From: Adiantum capillus-veneris
Taxonomy: Eukaryota; Streptophyta; Polypodiopsida; Polypodiales; Pteridaceae
DNA: 64,000 nucleotides
Reading direction: 5' to 3'
Assembly (NCBI GenBank): GCA_014529385.2
Contig: CM043950.1
Span: forward strand, 153,692,445 to 153,756,444
Positions 34,722 through 39,624 of this stretch are shown here, piece by piece (within the stretch, counting starts at the first letter, position 1; every line of letters starts with the position of its first letter). A program made the translations under genes and the position numbers. The notes beneath the pieces were generated by a model that did not search any database, was not told where the DNA came from, and saw only the letters and a program-made list of their open reading frames with translations.

Positions 34722-35312
34722 CTTGCTTTTCAGTAAATCTTCGTTGTTAATGTCATCTCTTTTCCATCTAAAGAGAAGCTCTATGAGGTCCTGCTTCATA
34801 GTATCCTCAACAGCGCTGCGATTGAGAATTCTGTAAGGAAGAAGTTTAGCGGACTGATTATCAGCATCAGGTTGAAACTTGTGTAGAAAGTCAGAAACGC
34901 TAGTGGTGACAATGACAGGGATGGGCGCGCCGTATTGCTTGAAGACCCATAGTCTTCTGTTGTCAAGGCTGTACCAAGAGTCATTGTAGCAGAATACGCG
35001 AATGAAGGGGATGGAGTCGACGGTGATGTCGCCTGCTTGAAGCTTGGAAAGCAGTGAAGAGAGGGAGAGTTGGGAGCGTGAGGCTTTGAGGGCCACAGAG
35101 TAGGAGATGCCATGGCCGGAGGCAGAGGCCGGGAGGTTGGGCCCAGCTTTCTTCAAGAGGGACGGAGGGGAGAATGTTGACGGGAAGGTGGTGTGGGTGT
35201 ATCTGATGATAGCAGGGTCCATCATCTGCACATTATTCTCAGGTGTATTGCTGGTGCAGGCAGAAGAAGGATGGTCGTCCTGCATCATGCGAGAGCTGAA
35301 GCTGGCTGTCAT
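1..35312 (-). CDS. Dual-helicase protein: ParB-like domain + Sen1-type helicase + UvrD/TRANK1-type helicase (12 exons seen, 3' end off-window)
   Basis: Joined exons (minus strand, 5' to 3'): 35312-34722, 34369-33773, 33653-32610, 32034-31713, 31628-31376, 30902-30689, 29756-29410, 28318-27812, 27645-26487, 2892-2533, 2455-2218, 2129-1. All junctions are GT-AG and all phases match, giving 7761 nt (2587 codons) with no stop and no end inside the window. Seen: a DNRRLW domain (about aa 34-150); SF1B helicase motifs GPPGTGKT (452-459), IDEAAQ (705-710), GDHQQLP (732-738), QYRMHP (772-777), DGFQGQE (896-902), [11 protein letters not shown] (926-936); then SF1A motifs GRSGTGKT (1219-1226), DEVQD (1488-1492), [10 protein letters not shown] (1516-1525), VAVTRAKQ (1738-1745). 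Known: plants encode very large proteins of this TRANK1-like class, and Sen1 relatives unwind RNA/DNA. Inferred: a nucleic-acid-dependent ATPase with two motors; the cellular role is unknown. Start choice: an in-frame TAG lies about 20 codons upstream and no ATG lies between. Two separate genes is the alternative, but the phases argue for one. Confidence 0.9.
2218..2455 (-). CDS. Exon 11: start of TPR-like C-terminal region
   Basis: 238 nt, aa 1799-1878. Encodes [14 protein letters not shown] and [12 protein letters not shown], repeats of the 'MAI-CFE-AGD … KLGDY-KAG' kind that follow the UvrD core in TRANK1-like proteins and probably form helical (TPR-like) hairpins. Separated from exon 10 by a 77-bp intron and from exon 12 by an 88-bp intron. 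Confidence 0.87.
2533..2892 (-). CDS. Exon 10: UvrD-like helicase motif VI
   Basis: 360 nt, aa 1679-1798, phase 0 both ends. It starts exactly where exon 9 leaves off (…[13 protein letters not shown], the usual motif V continuation of TRANK1-type helicases) and contains [17 protein letters not shown] (motif VI). The acceptor is GGGTAATGCAG|GAC. It ends …DEWRKRGFE with donor GAG|GTAGCT. Confidence 0.9.
2893..4289. other. Intronic stretch without recognised gene
   Basis: Next to the intron 9 acceptor. Short open frames exist (for example 3068-3394 plus) but resemble no family I know and show no splice or codon pattern. A GAATCTAG/TTCTAGAA-rich patch lies near 4055-4105. Confidence 0.4.
4290..5800 (-). 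mobile_element. LINE (non-LTR retrotransposon) 3' fragment
   Basis: Minus strand. The segment at 5800-5700 encodes [20 protein letters not shown], the sequence found just after the reverse transcriptase of many LINE ORF2 proteins; a frame change follows and then a 373-codon frame (5669-4548) with [14 protein letters not shown] and a Cys/His cluster [18 protein letters not shown], the LINE C-terminal zinc-knuckle region. The endonuclease and the RT core are absent, so the copy is 5'-truncated and inactive. The remaining 4547-4290 is probably its 3' UTR; no clear poly(A) or target duplication found. The open frame could be mistaken for a host gene. Confidence 0.75.
5811..5868. repeat. (AG)n microsatellite
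   Basis: About 58 bp of uninterrupted AG dinucleotides between the LINE fragment and an LTR-like segment. Confidence 0.95.
5871..6641 (-). mobile_element. LTR-like fragment, minus strand
   Basis: On the minus strand it begins TGTCCTGTCACGTGC (6641), has an AAAAGTAGGTAGGGCAA block and a CTATAAAAG TATA-type box near 6375, then irregular repeats built on 'CAGCATTTTCAGC' and 'AGTACCC'. The 17-bp AAAAGTAGGTAGGGCAA block is also present near 12810 on the plus strand, ahead of a similar promoter-like layout. No partner LTR or coding domain is recognised. Confidence 0.45.
6955..7500 (+). mobile_element. LINE fragment, plus strand, degraded
   Basis: Related to the 4290-5800 copy but in opposite orientation. 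It encodes [36 protein letters not shown], then with frameshifts [10 protein letters not shown] and [19 protein letters not shown], each matching the other copy in the same order. Several stops; not functional. Confidence 0.7.
7502..7538. repeat. (CT)n microsatellite
   Basis: About 37 bp of CT dinucleotides directly at the end of the plus-strand LINE fragment. Confidence 0.95.
7911..8035. repeat. Tandem duplication, about 67 bp, two copies
   Basis: The block AAAATAATTCTAAATGAATT…AAGTGAGA(A/G)GGGTTTTCTC occurs at about 7912 and again at about 7979 with few differences. Confidence 0.75.
8036..8340. repeat. Degenerate tandem repeats around CTGATGCGTCA
   Basis: Imperfect units of roughly 65-80 bp sharing 'CTGATGC(G/A)…GGATGGGTGA' and 'GGAA(C/A)GG(G/A)' cores (near 8130, 8195, 8285). 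Likely a decayed minisatellite or U3 repeat. Confidence 0.45.
9846..10060. repeat. Tandem repeat, about 109 bp, two copies
   Basis: GTAGACCAGGTAAGCC at 9846 and GTAGACTAGGTAAAGCC at 9955 each lead into the same 'TGTGAGCCTATTTG(T/C)AGGACATGCA' motif. A third, partial relative occurs near 12615. Confidence 0.7.
10381..10525. repeat. 72-bp tandem repeat, two copies
   Basis: ACATATGTGACAATGAGGTG starts at 10381 and again at 10453; both copies end in CTCTGCTCTACGAAAA(A/C)ATGGCA. Confidence 0.9.
10811..10965. repeat. Degenerate tandem repeat, about 54 bp, three copies
   Basis: Three units with the pattern 'GA(T/C)G(A/C)…TGTGGT(C/T)TG(A/G)GGAG…TTGT' occur in a row (near 10811, 10862, 10912). Confidence 0.55.
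11297..11887 (+). mobile_element. Family C LTR, plus strand (diverged)
   Basis: Collinear with the LTR at 19400-20210: starts near TCACGAGTTTGGTGACGTGGC, then CTGTACGGA, AGGCCAAGCGCCTTTAAATATG (TATA-type), CCAAGGTTTTGGGGCCAGTA, GGAACTCC, and ends GCATGTGGTGCCCTCCTGTTACA-like. No internal region follows: the next feature is an LTR in the opposite direction. Confidence 0.6.
11894..12400 (-). mobile_element. LTR fragment related to family B/C, minus strand
   Basis: It begins TGTAACCTACTTGG, the reverse complement of an LTR end (…GTTACA). Later blocks (GGAGTTCCAC, TTTTTTGTATAGAT, AAATCACG(G/C)CG, CTGCCACGTCA) appear in the same order in the minus-strand solo LTR at 16872-17502. The six bases before it read CACTAC-like remnants of a primer-binding site (GTGGTAT on the minus strand). 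Confidence 0.5.
12430..13960 (+). mobile_element. LTR-like fragment with irregular GCGTTTT repeats, plus strand
   Basis: Contains AAAAGTAGGTAGGGCAA (near 12810) and TATATAAGC (near 12840), followed by 600 bp in which (T/A)(A/G)GCGTTTT and CAGATTCAGCCC recur irregularly (12950-13490). The layout resembles the promoter/R portion of an LTR and shares blocks with 5871-6641 on the opposite strand. The open frames here are low-complexity. The tail (13840-13930, 'GATTTCCTCGGTAGTAAAATTGC') recurs at about 18030. Confidence 0.4.
14091..14517 (+). repeat. Element A 5' LTR
   Basis: Starts TGTCACGATTGTAACC and ends GAATCCTTACA. U3 has several 'CTTCG(C/T)…AGACGTG' blocks; TATATAAG at 14362-14369 is a plausible TATA box. 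Collinear with 16643-16871 plus 17508-17724. Confidence 0.9.
14518..14532 (+). promoter_or_regulatory. Element A primer-binding site (degenerate)
   Basis: ATGAAATCAGAGCG directly after the LTR resembles TGGTATCAGAGC, the initiator-Met tRNA complement used by most plant LTR elements, with two mismatches in the core. Confidence 0.6.
15387..16388 (+). pseudogene. Element A internal open frames (gag-like remnants?)
   Basis: Two frames, 15387-15839 and 15921-16388, lie between the LTRs. The first has a heptad-rich helix ([20 protein letters not shown]) and then a basic, Gln/Ser-rich stretch; this is compatible with a gag-type protein but I see no zinc knuckle. The second and the frame at 16319-16741 match nothing I know. 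Either residual element proteins or captured sequence. Confidence 0.35.
16629..16642 (+). promoter_or_regulatory. Element A polypurine tract
   Basis: AAGAGGGAGGGAAA lies immediately before the 3' LTR (TGTCACG at 16643), the expected plus-strand primer. Confidence 0.85.
16643..17724 (+). repeat. Element A 3' LTR, split by a solo LTR
   Basis: The first part, 16643-16871, matches 5' LTR bases 1-229 and the second, 17508-17724, matches the rest (TATATAAG near 17568). The split is caused by the insertion at 16872-17502. Confidence 0.88.
16872..17502 (-). mobile_element. Solo LTR of family B inserted in the 3' LTR of element A
   Basis: 631 bp. On the minus strand it starts TGTCACAAAGTGATGATGTGG and ends AAGTCTGTTACA, the same ends as the LTRs of element B. 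Perfect 5-bp target duplication CTTTA at 16867-16871 and 17503-17507. Contains TTAGGG/TTTAGGG clusters (17358-17470). There is no internal region, so it is a solo LTR left by LTR-LTR recombination. Confidence 0.9.
17730..18318. other. Sequence between elements A and B, unassigned
   Basis: Includes 'GGGGACATTGCTTAGGCACACATCCCAAT' near 17960 and 'GATTTCCTCAGTAGTAAAATTGC' near 18027, both repeated at about 12480 and 13895; this is probably older LTR material. No gene seen. Confidence 0.4.
18324..19021 (+). repeat. Element B 5' LTR with telomere-like motifs
   Basis: 698 bp, TGTCACAAAG…CTGTTACA. GATGACGTGG lies 13 bp from the start, followed by about eight AACCCTAA-type motifs (18360-18460). The promoter-like CTCTTTAATAAG is near 18752. 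Confidence 0.9.
19023..19036 (+). promoter_or_regulatory. Element B primer-binding site
   Basis: TGGTATCAGAGCA begins one base after the LTR, complementary to the 3' end of plant initiator-Met tRNA. Confidence 0.9.
19091..19315 (+). pseudogene. Element B gag, N-terminal part
   Basis: The frame starts ATGGCTTCAGGCAAAG and encodes a polar N-terminus ([15 protein letters not shown]) leading into [19 protein letters not shown], then stops. It is disrupted before the family C LTR. Gag assignment rests on position after the PBS. Confidence 0.6.
19688..19815 (+). repeat. 44-bp tandem repeat with GATGACGTGG core
   Basis: GATGACGTGGCAAGCTGTAC starts at 19688, 19732 and 19776 (period exactly 44). The first two units are near-identical; the third diverges at its end. 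Lies in U3 upstream of the TATA-like box, the usual place for enhancer repeats. Confidence 0.95.
20107..20133. repeat. (CT)n microsatellite in family C LTR
   Basis: About 27 bp of CT repeats near the 3' end of the LTR. Confidence 0.9.
20259..20624 (+). pseudogene. Element B gag, C-terminal part
   Basis: One frame with a single stop (20346): [22 protein letters not shown], then [13 protein letters not shown], a serine run and a lysine-rich tail ([19 protein letters not shown]). The basic tail fits nucleic-acid binding by gag; no CCHC knuckle remains. Confidence 0.55.
20770..21027 (+). pseudogene. Element B reverse transcriptase, palm fragment
   Basis: Encodes [11 protein letters not shown] (the YxDD active-site region, as FFDD) followed by [27 protein letters not shown] and FLGHIVS, all standard Ty3/gypsy RT. 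The upstream RT fingers and the protease are missing. The frame continues at 22170 once the solo LTR D is removed. Confidence 0.85.
21028..22165. mobile_element. Element D: 1.1-kb solo LTR inside RT of element B
   Basis: Starts TGTCAGGAG, ends GCTCACA, flanked by CCGT at 21024-21027 and 22166-22169. Removing it and one CCGT restores the RT frame (…[13 protein letters not shown]…), which fixes the boundaries. Holds a (GT)n tract near 21971 and no coding domain. Orientation and family are unclear; it is called a solo LTR from its ends and length. Confidence 0.82.
22166..22820 (+). pseudogene. Element B RT thumb and RNase H
   Basis: [30 protein letters not shown], then the RNase H start [39 protein letters not shown], and [17 protein letters not shown] small GTTAGAA duplication near 22200, a stop at 22477 and a frame change near 22600 interrupt it. 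RNase H would remove the RNA strand during cDNA synthesis. Confidence 0.9.
22850..23420 (+). pseudogene. Element B integrase, zinc-binding and core
   Basis: H2C2-type zinc region ([17 protein letters not shown] … [12 protein letters not shown]), then [33 protein letters not shown] of the catalytic core in pieces. Stops at 23117 and 23331 and a frame shift near 23370 break it. The second cysteine of the usual CxxC has become tyrosine (CLVYQ). Confidence 0.88.
23421..24197 (+). pseudogene. Element B integrase C-terminus and chromodomain
   Basis: 258-codon frame: [34 protein letters not shown] (catalytic core end), [19 protein letters not shown] and [19 protein letters not shown] (GPY/F-type), then [18 protein letters not shown] and FLIKFKNYP, a chromodomain-like end. 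Chromodomains steer insertion to certain chromatin in chromoviruses; this copy lacks the usual WEP motif. Confidence 0.9.
24819..24828 (+). promoter_or_regulatory. Element B polypurine tract
   Basis: AAGAGGGGGG two bases before the 3' LTR (TGTTACAAAG at 24831). Confidence 0.85.
24831..25499 (+). repeat. Element B 3' LTR
   Basis: 669 bp; collinear with the 5' LTR, including GATGACGTGG, the CCCTAA cluster (24870-24955) and the CTTTAAATAAG TATA-like box. Ends CTGTTGCA, with TSD ACATA next. Confidence 0.9.
25505..26110 (-). pseudogene. Ty3/gypsy integrase fragment, minus strand
   Basis: Frames on the minus strand give [23 protein letters not shown] (zinc region), then [16 protein letters not shown] and [18 protein letters not shown] (catalytic core), interrupted by stops and shifts. 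Element B inserted into this older piece, since the target site lies at its edge. Confidence 0.75.
26487..27645 (-). CDS. Exon 9: UvrD-like helicase core, motifs Ia-V
   Basis: 1159 nt, aa 1292-1678. Shows [11 protein letters not shown] (Walker B), [16 protein letters not shown] (motif III), [13 protein letters not shown] (motif IV) and ends at the motif V segment SKGLEFE. The next coding base, in the same phase, is about 23.6 kb away (2892): the donor GAG|GTGAGA opens the giant intron 9. No premature stop or frameshift was seen, which argues that the gene has stayed functional despite the intron. Confidence 0.9.
27812..28318 (-). CDS. Exon 8: UvrD-like helicase Walker A
   Basis: 507 nt, aa 1123-1292. 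Contains [11 protein letters not shown], then [11 protein letters not shown] and the Walker A loop [14 protein letters not shown], as in TRANK1-type SF1A helicases. The acceptor is TTTTGTACAG|G and the donor CAAAG|GTACAG (phase 2). Confidence 0.9.
28440..29100. repeat. Diverged tandem duplication in intron 7
   Basis: Two collinear blocks, about 28455-28770 and 28800-29095, share CTCACCC(G/A)ACT, CTTCAAAATA, TTCAGGTTCTGA, AAGCTATGC(T/C)(C/T)GGTTGTG and GACAAGCTAGAA in order. Offset 319-347 bp depending on indels. No coding content. Confidence 0.75.
29410..29756 (-). CDS. Exon 7: linker between the two helicases
   Basis: 347 nt, aa 1008-1123. Opens [14 protein letters not shown] and contains [12 protein letters not shown] and QVIKVWDVI, a conserved module seen between the Sen1-like and UvrD-like halves of plant TRANK1-like proteins. 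Its presence supports one continuous gene rather than two neighbours. The donor is CTG|GTAAGA; the tryptophan at the junction is completed by exon 8. Confidence 0.87.
30689..30902 (-). CDS. Exon 6: end of Sen1-type RecA2 domain
   Basis: 214 nt, aa 936-1007. Begins YCLWIVGC, the strand that follows motif VI in plant Sen1-like helicases, and ends …AFFSNMLWK before a GTGAGT donor in phase 0. The acceptor is GTGAACAG|A. Confidence 0.88.
31341..31375. repeat. (AG)n microsatellite abutting the exon 5 splice donor
   Basis: AG tract on the plus strand; on the transcript it reads GTCTCTCT…, starting at the donor GT. Confidence 0.95.
31376..31628 (-). CDS. Exon 5: Sen1-type helicase motifs V and VI
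   Basis: 253 nt, aa 852-936. Contains [10 protein letters not shown], then [14 protein letters not shown] (motif V) and [11 protein letters not shown] (motif VI with the arginine finger). The arginine of 'ITRAR' is split by the intron (AG|A with exon 6). The donor is GCAAG|GTCTCTCT, leading straight into a CT microsatellite. Confidence 0.9.
31713..32034 (-). CDS. Exon 4: Sen1-type helicase motif IV region
   Basis: 322 nt, aa 745-852. It opens [15 protein letters not shown], followed by QYRMHP and the [10 protein letters not shown] helix, the RecA2 entry of Sen1/Upf1-like enzymes. The acceptor is CAATCCAG|TCT and the donor CAAG|GTAAAC (phase 1). The sequence just upstream is intron 3, which carries a transposon-like insertion. 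Confidence 0.88.
32108..32518. mobile_element. MITE-like insertion with terminal inverted repeats in intron 3
   Basis: Left end GGGAAAACTTACCAAAATAC and, as reverse complement, right end GGGAAAATTACCAAATTACC; the match runs about 24 bp (to CCCCTG) with few mismatches. 411 bp, A+T-rich, no coding. No clean target duplication seen (flanks TGTTC and TTTTC). It fills most of the 575-bp intron 3 and ends only about 70 bp from exon 4. Superfamily not assigned. Confidence 0.7.
32610..33653 (-). CDS. Exon 3: Sen1-type helicase RecA1 core
   Basis: 1044 nt, phase 0 both ends, aa 397-744. Carries Q-like segment LNDSQADAV, Walker [10 protein letters not shown], motif Ia ([13 protein letters not shown]), Walker B IDEAAQ and motif [13 protein letters not shown]. 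Between Ia and Walker B lies a lysine/glutamate-rich insertion (about aa 520-640) that probably forms the coiled 'stalk' and 1C subdomains of Upf1-like enzymes. All catalytic residues I can recognise are intact, so this motor should be active. The donor is AAG|GTAATT. Confidence 0.9.
33773..34369 (-). CDS. Exon 2: accessory domain before the Sen1-type helicase core
   Basis: 597 nt, phase 0 at both ends, aa 198-396. It opens with IPKSF…[17 protein letters not shown], typical of the accessory beta-barrel region in front of plant Sen1-like helicases, and includes the [10 protein letters not shown] strand. The acceptor (CCAG|ATG) puts a methionine first in the exon, so a second, shorter protein starting here cannot be excluded. 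It has no catalytic motif of its own. The donor is CAG|GTAAAA. Confidence 0.85.
34649..34719. repeat. (TG)n(AG)n compound microsatellite abutting the exon 1 splice donor
   Basis: About 34 bp TG followed by about 36 bp AG on the plus strand; on the transcript the intron opens GTCC(CT)n(CA)n. Confidence 0.95.
34722..35312 (-). CDS. Exon 1: ParB/sulfiredoxin-like N-terminal domain
   Basis: Codes for aa 1-197 and ends in phase 0 (…KSK). A serine/proline-rich leader (1-60) surrounds the start of a domain with [13 protein letters not shown] (36-48), an [14 protein letters not shown] helix (83-96) and the signature SIPFIRV…[17 protein letters not shown] (100-128). This arrangement (IR-T…F, a helix, then SLDNRRLW) matches a eukaryotic/bacterial ParB-N/sulfiredoxin-like fold as I know it; that assignment is by motif recall. 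The last 30 residues ([13 protein letters not shown]) already belong to the conserved start of plant Sen1/TRANK1-type proteins. The donor AAG|GTCCTCTC is followed directly by a microsatellite. Confidence 0.85.
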
Positions 35313-35560
35313 GAGGGCTGCTTGTTGGAGGTGGCGCTGCTCGGGGATAGTAAAAGTAATAAAGAGTCGGTACTAGGGATTCCTCACGCTCAAAATCCCG
35401 CTTTATGCTCCTCCATTTTCTTTCGCCCTTTTCACACTCATCCGCCCTCTCGGAATAAAGAGTAGGGGTTTAAGATGCTCCATTTTCCCTCATCGCTCCA
35501 CTTCTTTAACCCTTTTCACACTCGTCCGCCCTCCCAGACATGAGTCTTTGAGGTGCCACA
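35313..35560 (-). promoter_or_regulatory. Putative promoter / 5' UTR of the dual-helicase gene
   Basis: Region immediately upstream of the chosen ATG (35312). An in-frame TAG stands about 60 bp upstream. No clear TATA box is visible. Two imperfect direct copies of a CTTTTCACACTC(A/G)TCCGCCCTC block occur about 80 bp apart (near 35430 and 35511). The transcription start cannot be placed. Confidence 0.3.
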
Positions 35561-38500
35561 AAGATCCATTCCCTGCAAAGTGCAATGTTCGTTCAACATG
35601 CACAAACATAGTGATGATGCTACATGACTTCTTCACCTCCGCACACTTCTCCTCATGCCTAGAGCACTTCACAACTGCACTTAACAATTTCTTTGTTGAT
35701 AGATCATTGAGGGTGCTTGCTATTGTTCCTACAACAATAAAACTTATATTCTTCTTCTCCTTTTTGGTTGCTAAAGATATGGACTGATTTATTGCCATAC
35801 TAGGCACTCTTCGTGTGTGACATTCAAGGCACACAAAGAAGCCCTTTTTGGGCCTATCGAGATGTTTGCGAATGACAAGGAGCTTGGTGTCTTGGAAAAG
35901 TCTCCTACCTATTCATGGTGCATCACTGTAGATAGACTTAATGATATTTATATGAGAACACTATTTAATCGCTTACCAATTGAGCTATCGTGCCTGACAA
36001 AAAGTATGTGGTGTGTGGGTGTGTATTTCTTCTCCATGCAAATAAAAAGAAGGATAGTACATCATCATGAAAATGCAAGCTAATCATCTCCATTTTATGA
36101 TGATGGGCGAGTGGAGTATGGTATGCAAAGGGGAGCCCTTGATAAGGGCTTGCTTGATCTCCACAAGGTCAATGGTCCTTTGCTACAATCTCTTCTAGGA
36201 TGTCTTTAATATTTGGCTATGATGTCCTAGACCACTCACCTATGTGGATGTTAACTTTGGATGACATTTTTATTATTTGTCTTATATTGACTCATGGGTT
36301 GGGCTTGTCGATCGCATAGGTGCATGGTCACCGATTGGGTGATCACCGATGAGTGGCACACCACAAACTTATTTAGATAAGAACTTAGTGCTAACTATTC
36401 GAATGTGGACGCTCGTATGTGCGTCGGGTCTTCTGATAGTAGATAGGTTTAAAGTTATTTATATCCTCCAAGGGGTAAATGAGGCATGTGGGATAAAGGA
36501 TCCACCTTTCCCTCCACAAGCCTTTTCACTTTCACTCACTCGCTTAGGTAGAAACCGTTTGTTTTGAGGGTTACATGCACCCGGTTGGTCAAAAGCTTTG
36601 ATGTAAAGCACACCGACATCTCCCAAGTGAGACGCTCGTTTCGAGCTACTGCATGTGTTGGGGGTTCCATCGTTGCATAGCTCCAATGACCAACAAAATT
36701 ATCAATCCGGAAGGATGAGCTACCCGGCTAGGGCATGAAAACACTCACGATTGGTGAGCTAATCGTGGCAACACAAATGGTGACTTAATGAGGTGAGCTT
36801 CTCAGCCTATGGAGGAGCTAAGCCACAATGGTTGGCAATCTCCACATCCACTTCCCTTCACCTCCAATTAACCCAATCATACACACTAACGATTGCAAGA
36901 CGCACACAACACTAATTCTATCATGCAACACACTAATCGCAAGCACACACACACACATAGATCTATCGATCACCACACTCCAATCAAACCTACATGCACA
37001 CACAAGCAAAAGAGGGCAATCACACAAGATTAGAGAGAGATTAACCACTAATTAGTTGCGATCTAGCTAATCAAAGCATCATTAACAATCACAAGAAGTA
37101 TGAGAGAGGCATAGTGAAAGAGAATTAAGCATTGATTAGTGTTAATCAAGTCTTATAAAGCAAGGAGAAGTTCAAGGTCTCCATAGCGACACACCTCAAG
37201 AGCTCTTACCAAAGAGTGCTCTCAACAAATGAGCTTGAGAACCCTAATTTCTTTTACACACTGCCTTATATACCTAAGGTAAAAATATGCATTGTCCGAG
37301 CGTTCAAAGCCTTTAGGGCTTCACCACTTATTGAATCTGCAACCTATGCACACTATCTAACTTGTTATTTACAGTTTGGAACTCCCATTGAATCCGTAAC
37401 ACATTAAAAATATTACAATGCCTTGAAATAAATCGAAAATTTACAATACATGACTATTTTGAAAAAATGTGAAAAATGTATAACTCCAATCTTCAGTTCT
37501 TCTTTGTATTCATCCTCGATGTGCATCCGTACGTCTTCGGTCTTTAGCAGCTCCTGTTAACTGACGTCATCTCAGTTAACAGGATGTCCTTGTCCACATT
37601 GCAAACAAAGAATGACTAATAAAACGAGGAAACAACACACAAAAAACGAGAGTTTCCAATCAACGAGCAAAGAAAACTGAGCAAAGCCAATTTTTGAGAA
37701 AATATGAGCAACCCCCTTGATAAATTGATACGAGCGCAAGGTATATTGAAGAAAATAATCATGGCATGCTGGATTCGACCAGCACTTCAGCATAAAAGGG
37801 CCTTACATCTAAATTACCACAAAGAAGCGTAGGCTTCAAAATTTCAAACCTCCTTACATGTTGAGGCCCTTTAAAAATCCCAAATCATAGGAGTACTTAT
37901 AAAGCGGTTAATTCTAAACGCATCAAAAACACACAAAAAAGATTAGAATTAACAAACTTCTAGTAAGTCTATGAGGCCCTGCAAAAGTCTATCACTATCT
38001 TGCTAAGCATATTTTAAAACTCGATTTGAGCATGTATATTCTCCATTTTAAACTCACATATAGCCAAAGTTAAAAGCCCTCAAATGTAAGGATCATAAAC
38101 ATAGGCTGACATAGTTGGTCATCCTTCCACTTGATGCACATGCTTAAATTTGCACCCACATATCTTGCATGTTTCCTTTAGGACGCATATGTAGATCCAA
38201 GTCCACCCCACTTCAAGGGCTCATTGTAGATATCTTGAAAACATGAGGCTGATGGCCAACATCTAGTTGACCATGGAAAAGAACACTATGCAGATAGGGA
38301 TATTGACTCTTACACTTGAGTTTTTATATTGACTCAAGATTGATAGCAGTAACACCCTTTGATTTTTTGATGATTTTTTAGGCTTTGTTGCACTTGATGC
38401 AAGTCAAACTTGTGAAGTAACGGTATCAAGAAAACCGAAAAACTCTGCTTCTCCCAAGGGAGTGTTTGTTGAAGAGCTAAGACCCATGAGCTTATCCATC

Positions 38501-39568
38501 ACTATATCTTCTGATGTTGACCTCTCCAATTACTTAGATGTTGTCAAAGGTTAAAGAGCTACCCATCCAAGCAAAGCATCAAAGATCACTTTGTCATCCT
38601 ATCTACTTTTACCCCCAATTACAGGATGTTTGTGATAACCCAGATGAATTGCACATCTATTGACAATGTTTTTCTCCAATGGCATGTAGTAATAGATGAT
38701 TGCAACACATGCACTAATGCATTCTGGAATTTGACGACAACAAACACAGACCAGTTGCCAAACTCTAGATCAATCAAGACCCCTCCATCAAGATTCATTG
38801 GGAAGCTTTGTCCTCAAGATATAGCTACAATCTACATTAACACACCGCAAGTGGTTGCAACACCTGTTAAAGCGCACCACATCTTTAAAGAAGTCATTAA
38901 TGCAAGTCAAATATTATGTCCAGGAATGCCCATCAAATCAATGTTCCATACTATACATGCTTAAGTTATAACATTTGTCAGAGAATCTAACACTTACTTT
39001 TAGATTCAGCAGAATTTAACTATGAAAAGCGAGAGTTTTCCTTTAAGAGAGAGATAGCAAGGAGAACATAGGTTGTGCCACGCTGAATTCTTTACACAAA
39101 CACACATTAAAAACACTTTAACCATGCACATAATTCAAAGAGAATAACCAATTAAGATTGACAACTCGATGAGGACCGGATTTGCTTGGAGCCGGCTCCC
39201 CCTCCGAAAGGACTTGTATTATAATACTCTCAAAAGAAATCTTTGTTACAATACATGTTTGTGCTCTTGCGGAGCCTTGCTTGAATCAAGAAAATGGTGT
39301 CTTCAAGATTCCATGGTATAACCCTCCTTTCCAAACCCTTAACACCCCAACGGGAAGAAAGAAATTGCGAGGAAAGAGGAAGATGAAGGTGGAAAGAAGC
39401 AATTTTTCAAGCAAGAGAATTGATATTTCATGGACACTTGCTCATGGTCAATCTCTTAGTATATCTTAGTAATAACATAGTAGAGATGGAGAAGAAGAAA
39501 CTTTCATTGGCTTGGATTTGTATCCATAGCCAAGAGCTTGAGCATAAAGTCCGTCTCTAGAGCTCCCA

Positions 39569-39624
<56 letters not shown>

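Noticed and set aside
26487-35312. Two separate genes (Sen1-like at 30689-34369 and UvrD-like at 26487-28318)
   Set aside because: Exon 7 encodes the linker typical of the fused family and all phases join without stops. No promoter or terminator signal lies between.
38626-38964. 112-codon frame as a gene
   Set aside because: No family recognised, no splice or codon support, and it lies in repeat-like DNA; kept only as part of an unassigned stretch.
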